From NCBI GenBank assembly GCA_947260025.1, contig CAMYON010000062.1, positions 1-32,290 on the forward strand: a stretch of DNA of 32,290 nt. Reading direction: 5' to 3'. The position numbers were made by a program, and so were the translations under genes. The notes below the pieces were generated by a model that was given only the letters and a program-made list of their open reading frames with translations, had not been told where the DNA came from and searched no databases. The first letter of the stretch is position 1; each line of letters begins with the position of its first letter. Shown here in pieces: positions 31,808 through 32,290 of the stretch. This DNA comes from an uncultured Gammaproteobacteria bacterium (GTDB lineage Bacteria; Pseudomonadota; Gammaproteobacteria; GCA-001735895).

Positions 31808-32290
31808 TCAGACCGGCCGACGACGACGCGAGCGGCGCTTGCGGCCTTCGTCACCGGTTTGTTCCGCTTTGGGTTTGGCCGGCGGGAAGTTCACCACTTT
31901 AGCCAGCTCTTCATAGGCATCGGTTTTATGCGGAATCGCCATTGCCTCGATGAAATACTCCTGAAATTTCGGCTCGATCGCGGTCTCGACTTTTTCGACC
32001 TTGGGCAGTATCTCGCCAATTTCGAGACGCGACGGAAAATTCAGCAGCGCGATACGCGCACCGGTGCCGGCGGCGTTACCGACCGAGCCGACCTTGTCGA
32101 GGTTACAATCCGGGATCAGTCCGAGCACCATCGCGTACTTGACGTCGATATGGCTGCCGAAGGCACCGGCAAACCCGATGCGATCGACTTTCTCGATGCC
32201 CATGCGATCGATCAGCAGGCGCGTGCCGGCGTGCAGCGCGGCCTTGGCAAGCTGGATTGCGCGCACGTCGTTTTGCGTAATTCGAATCGG
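31808..32290 (-). CDS. C-terminal part of a RACo-type corrinoid activation protein (ASKHA/DUF4445), truncated by the window edge
   Basis: The frame is open to the right edge; about 160 residues to the stop at 31808 are visible. ITQNDVRAIQLAKAALHAGTRLL, RIGFAGAFGSHIDVKYAMVLGLIP and VGSVGNAAGTGARIALL are characteristic of the C-terminal actin-like (ASKHA) domain of reductive activators of corrinoid proteins. These use ATP and a [2Fe-2S] cluster to reactivate cob(II)alamin to cob(I)alamin for methyltransferases. The ferredoxin domain would be beyond the window. The C-terminus ends in an unusual Arg-rich tail (GRKRRSRRRRPV). With the MttB-family gene about 3.3 kb away it implies a corrinoid-dependent demethylation system. 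Confidence 0.82.
   Translation of the reverse strand, partial: PIRITQNDVRAIQLAKAALHAGTRLLIDRMGIEKVDRIGFAGAFGSHIDVKYAMVLGLIPDCNLDKVGSVGNAAGTGARIALLNFPSRLEIGEILPKVEKVETAIEPKFQEYFIEAMAIPHKTDAYEELAKVVNFPPAKPKAEQTGDEGRKRRSRRRRPV

Noticed and set aside
1-32290. CRISPR array, prophage, insertion sequence or attachment site
   Set aside because: No spaced direct-repeat array, integrase, transposase or phage gene is seen; the only repeats are REP-like hairpins and local palindromes.

Overview
The window is about 32.3 kb of dense, GC-rich bacterial chromosome with no rRNA, tRNA, CRISPR or transposase. Gene content suggests a heterotrophic, probably marine, gammaproteobacterium: a sodium-pumping oxaloacetate decarboxylase, a GbdR-type regulator of the pseudomonad kind, an E. 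coli-like choline dehydrogenase, and an MttB-type methyltransferase with a corrinoid-activator homologue. There is no taxonomic marker gene, so the assignment is an inference.

Region 1 (1-9214) is centred on glyoxylate and glycine. After the tail of a degenerate sensor-kinase-like gene come a beta-hydroxyaspartate dehydratase (bhcB-like), a beta-hydroxyaspartate aldolase (bhcC-like) and a small unknown gene, all rightward. Facing them across a shared bidirectional terminator is a leftward operon of an IclR regulator (bhcR-like), a GlcG/HbpS-family protein and a class V glyoxylate aminotransferase (bhcA-like). Together these resemble the beta-hydroxyaspartate cycle, which converts glyoxylate plus glycine to C4 acids. 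The canonical fourth enzyme, iminosuccinate reductase BhcD, is not in the window. A divergent PanE/ApbA-family reductase with altered substrate residues sits across a 428-bp control region that carries a clean three-half-site IclR-type operator. Malate synthase G, a second glyoxylate-consuming enzyme, follows.

Region 2 (9341-15771) holds an EamA transporter, a ThDP-dependent enzyme, the complete oadGAB sodium-pump oxaloacetate decarboxylase operon and a small exported protein. OadGAB could take the oxaloacetate from region 1 to pyruvate while charging a sodium gradient.

Region 3 (15787-32290) is dominated by choline/betaine and amine oxidation. It contains choline dehydrogenase, an arsR-arsI-acr3 arsenic cassette, a DAO-family N-methylglycine-type oxidase, a PatB/MalY lyase, a second GMC oxidoreductase, a DadA-like dehydrogenase with its own GATase1-AraC regulator, and an MttB-family methyltransferase. 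It ends with a periplasmic-sensing diguanylate cyclase, a GbdR-like regulator and the C-terminus of a RACo-type corrinoid activator. A plausible reading, which is inference, is choline to glycine betaine to demethylated glycines to glycine, with glycine then entering the beta-hydroxyaspartate route of region 1.

Intergenic regions in region 3 carry REP-like hairpins sharing a GTCATCCC head, one of them fused to a perfect 47-bp palindrome.
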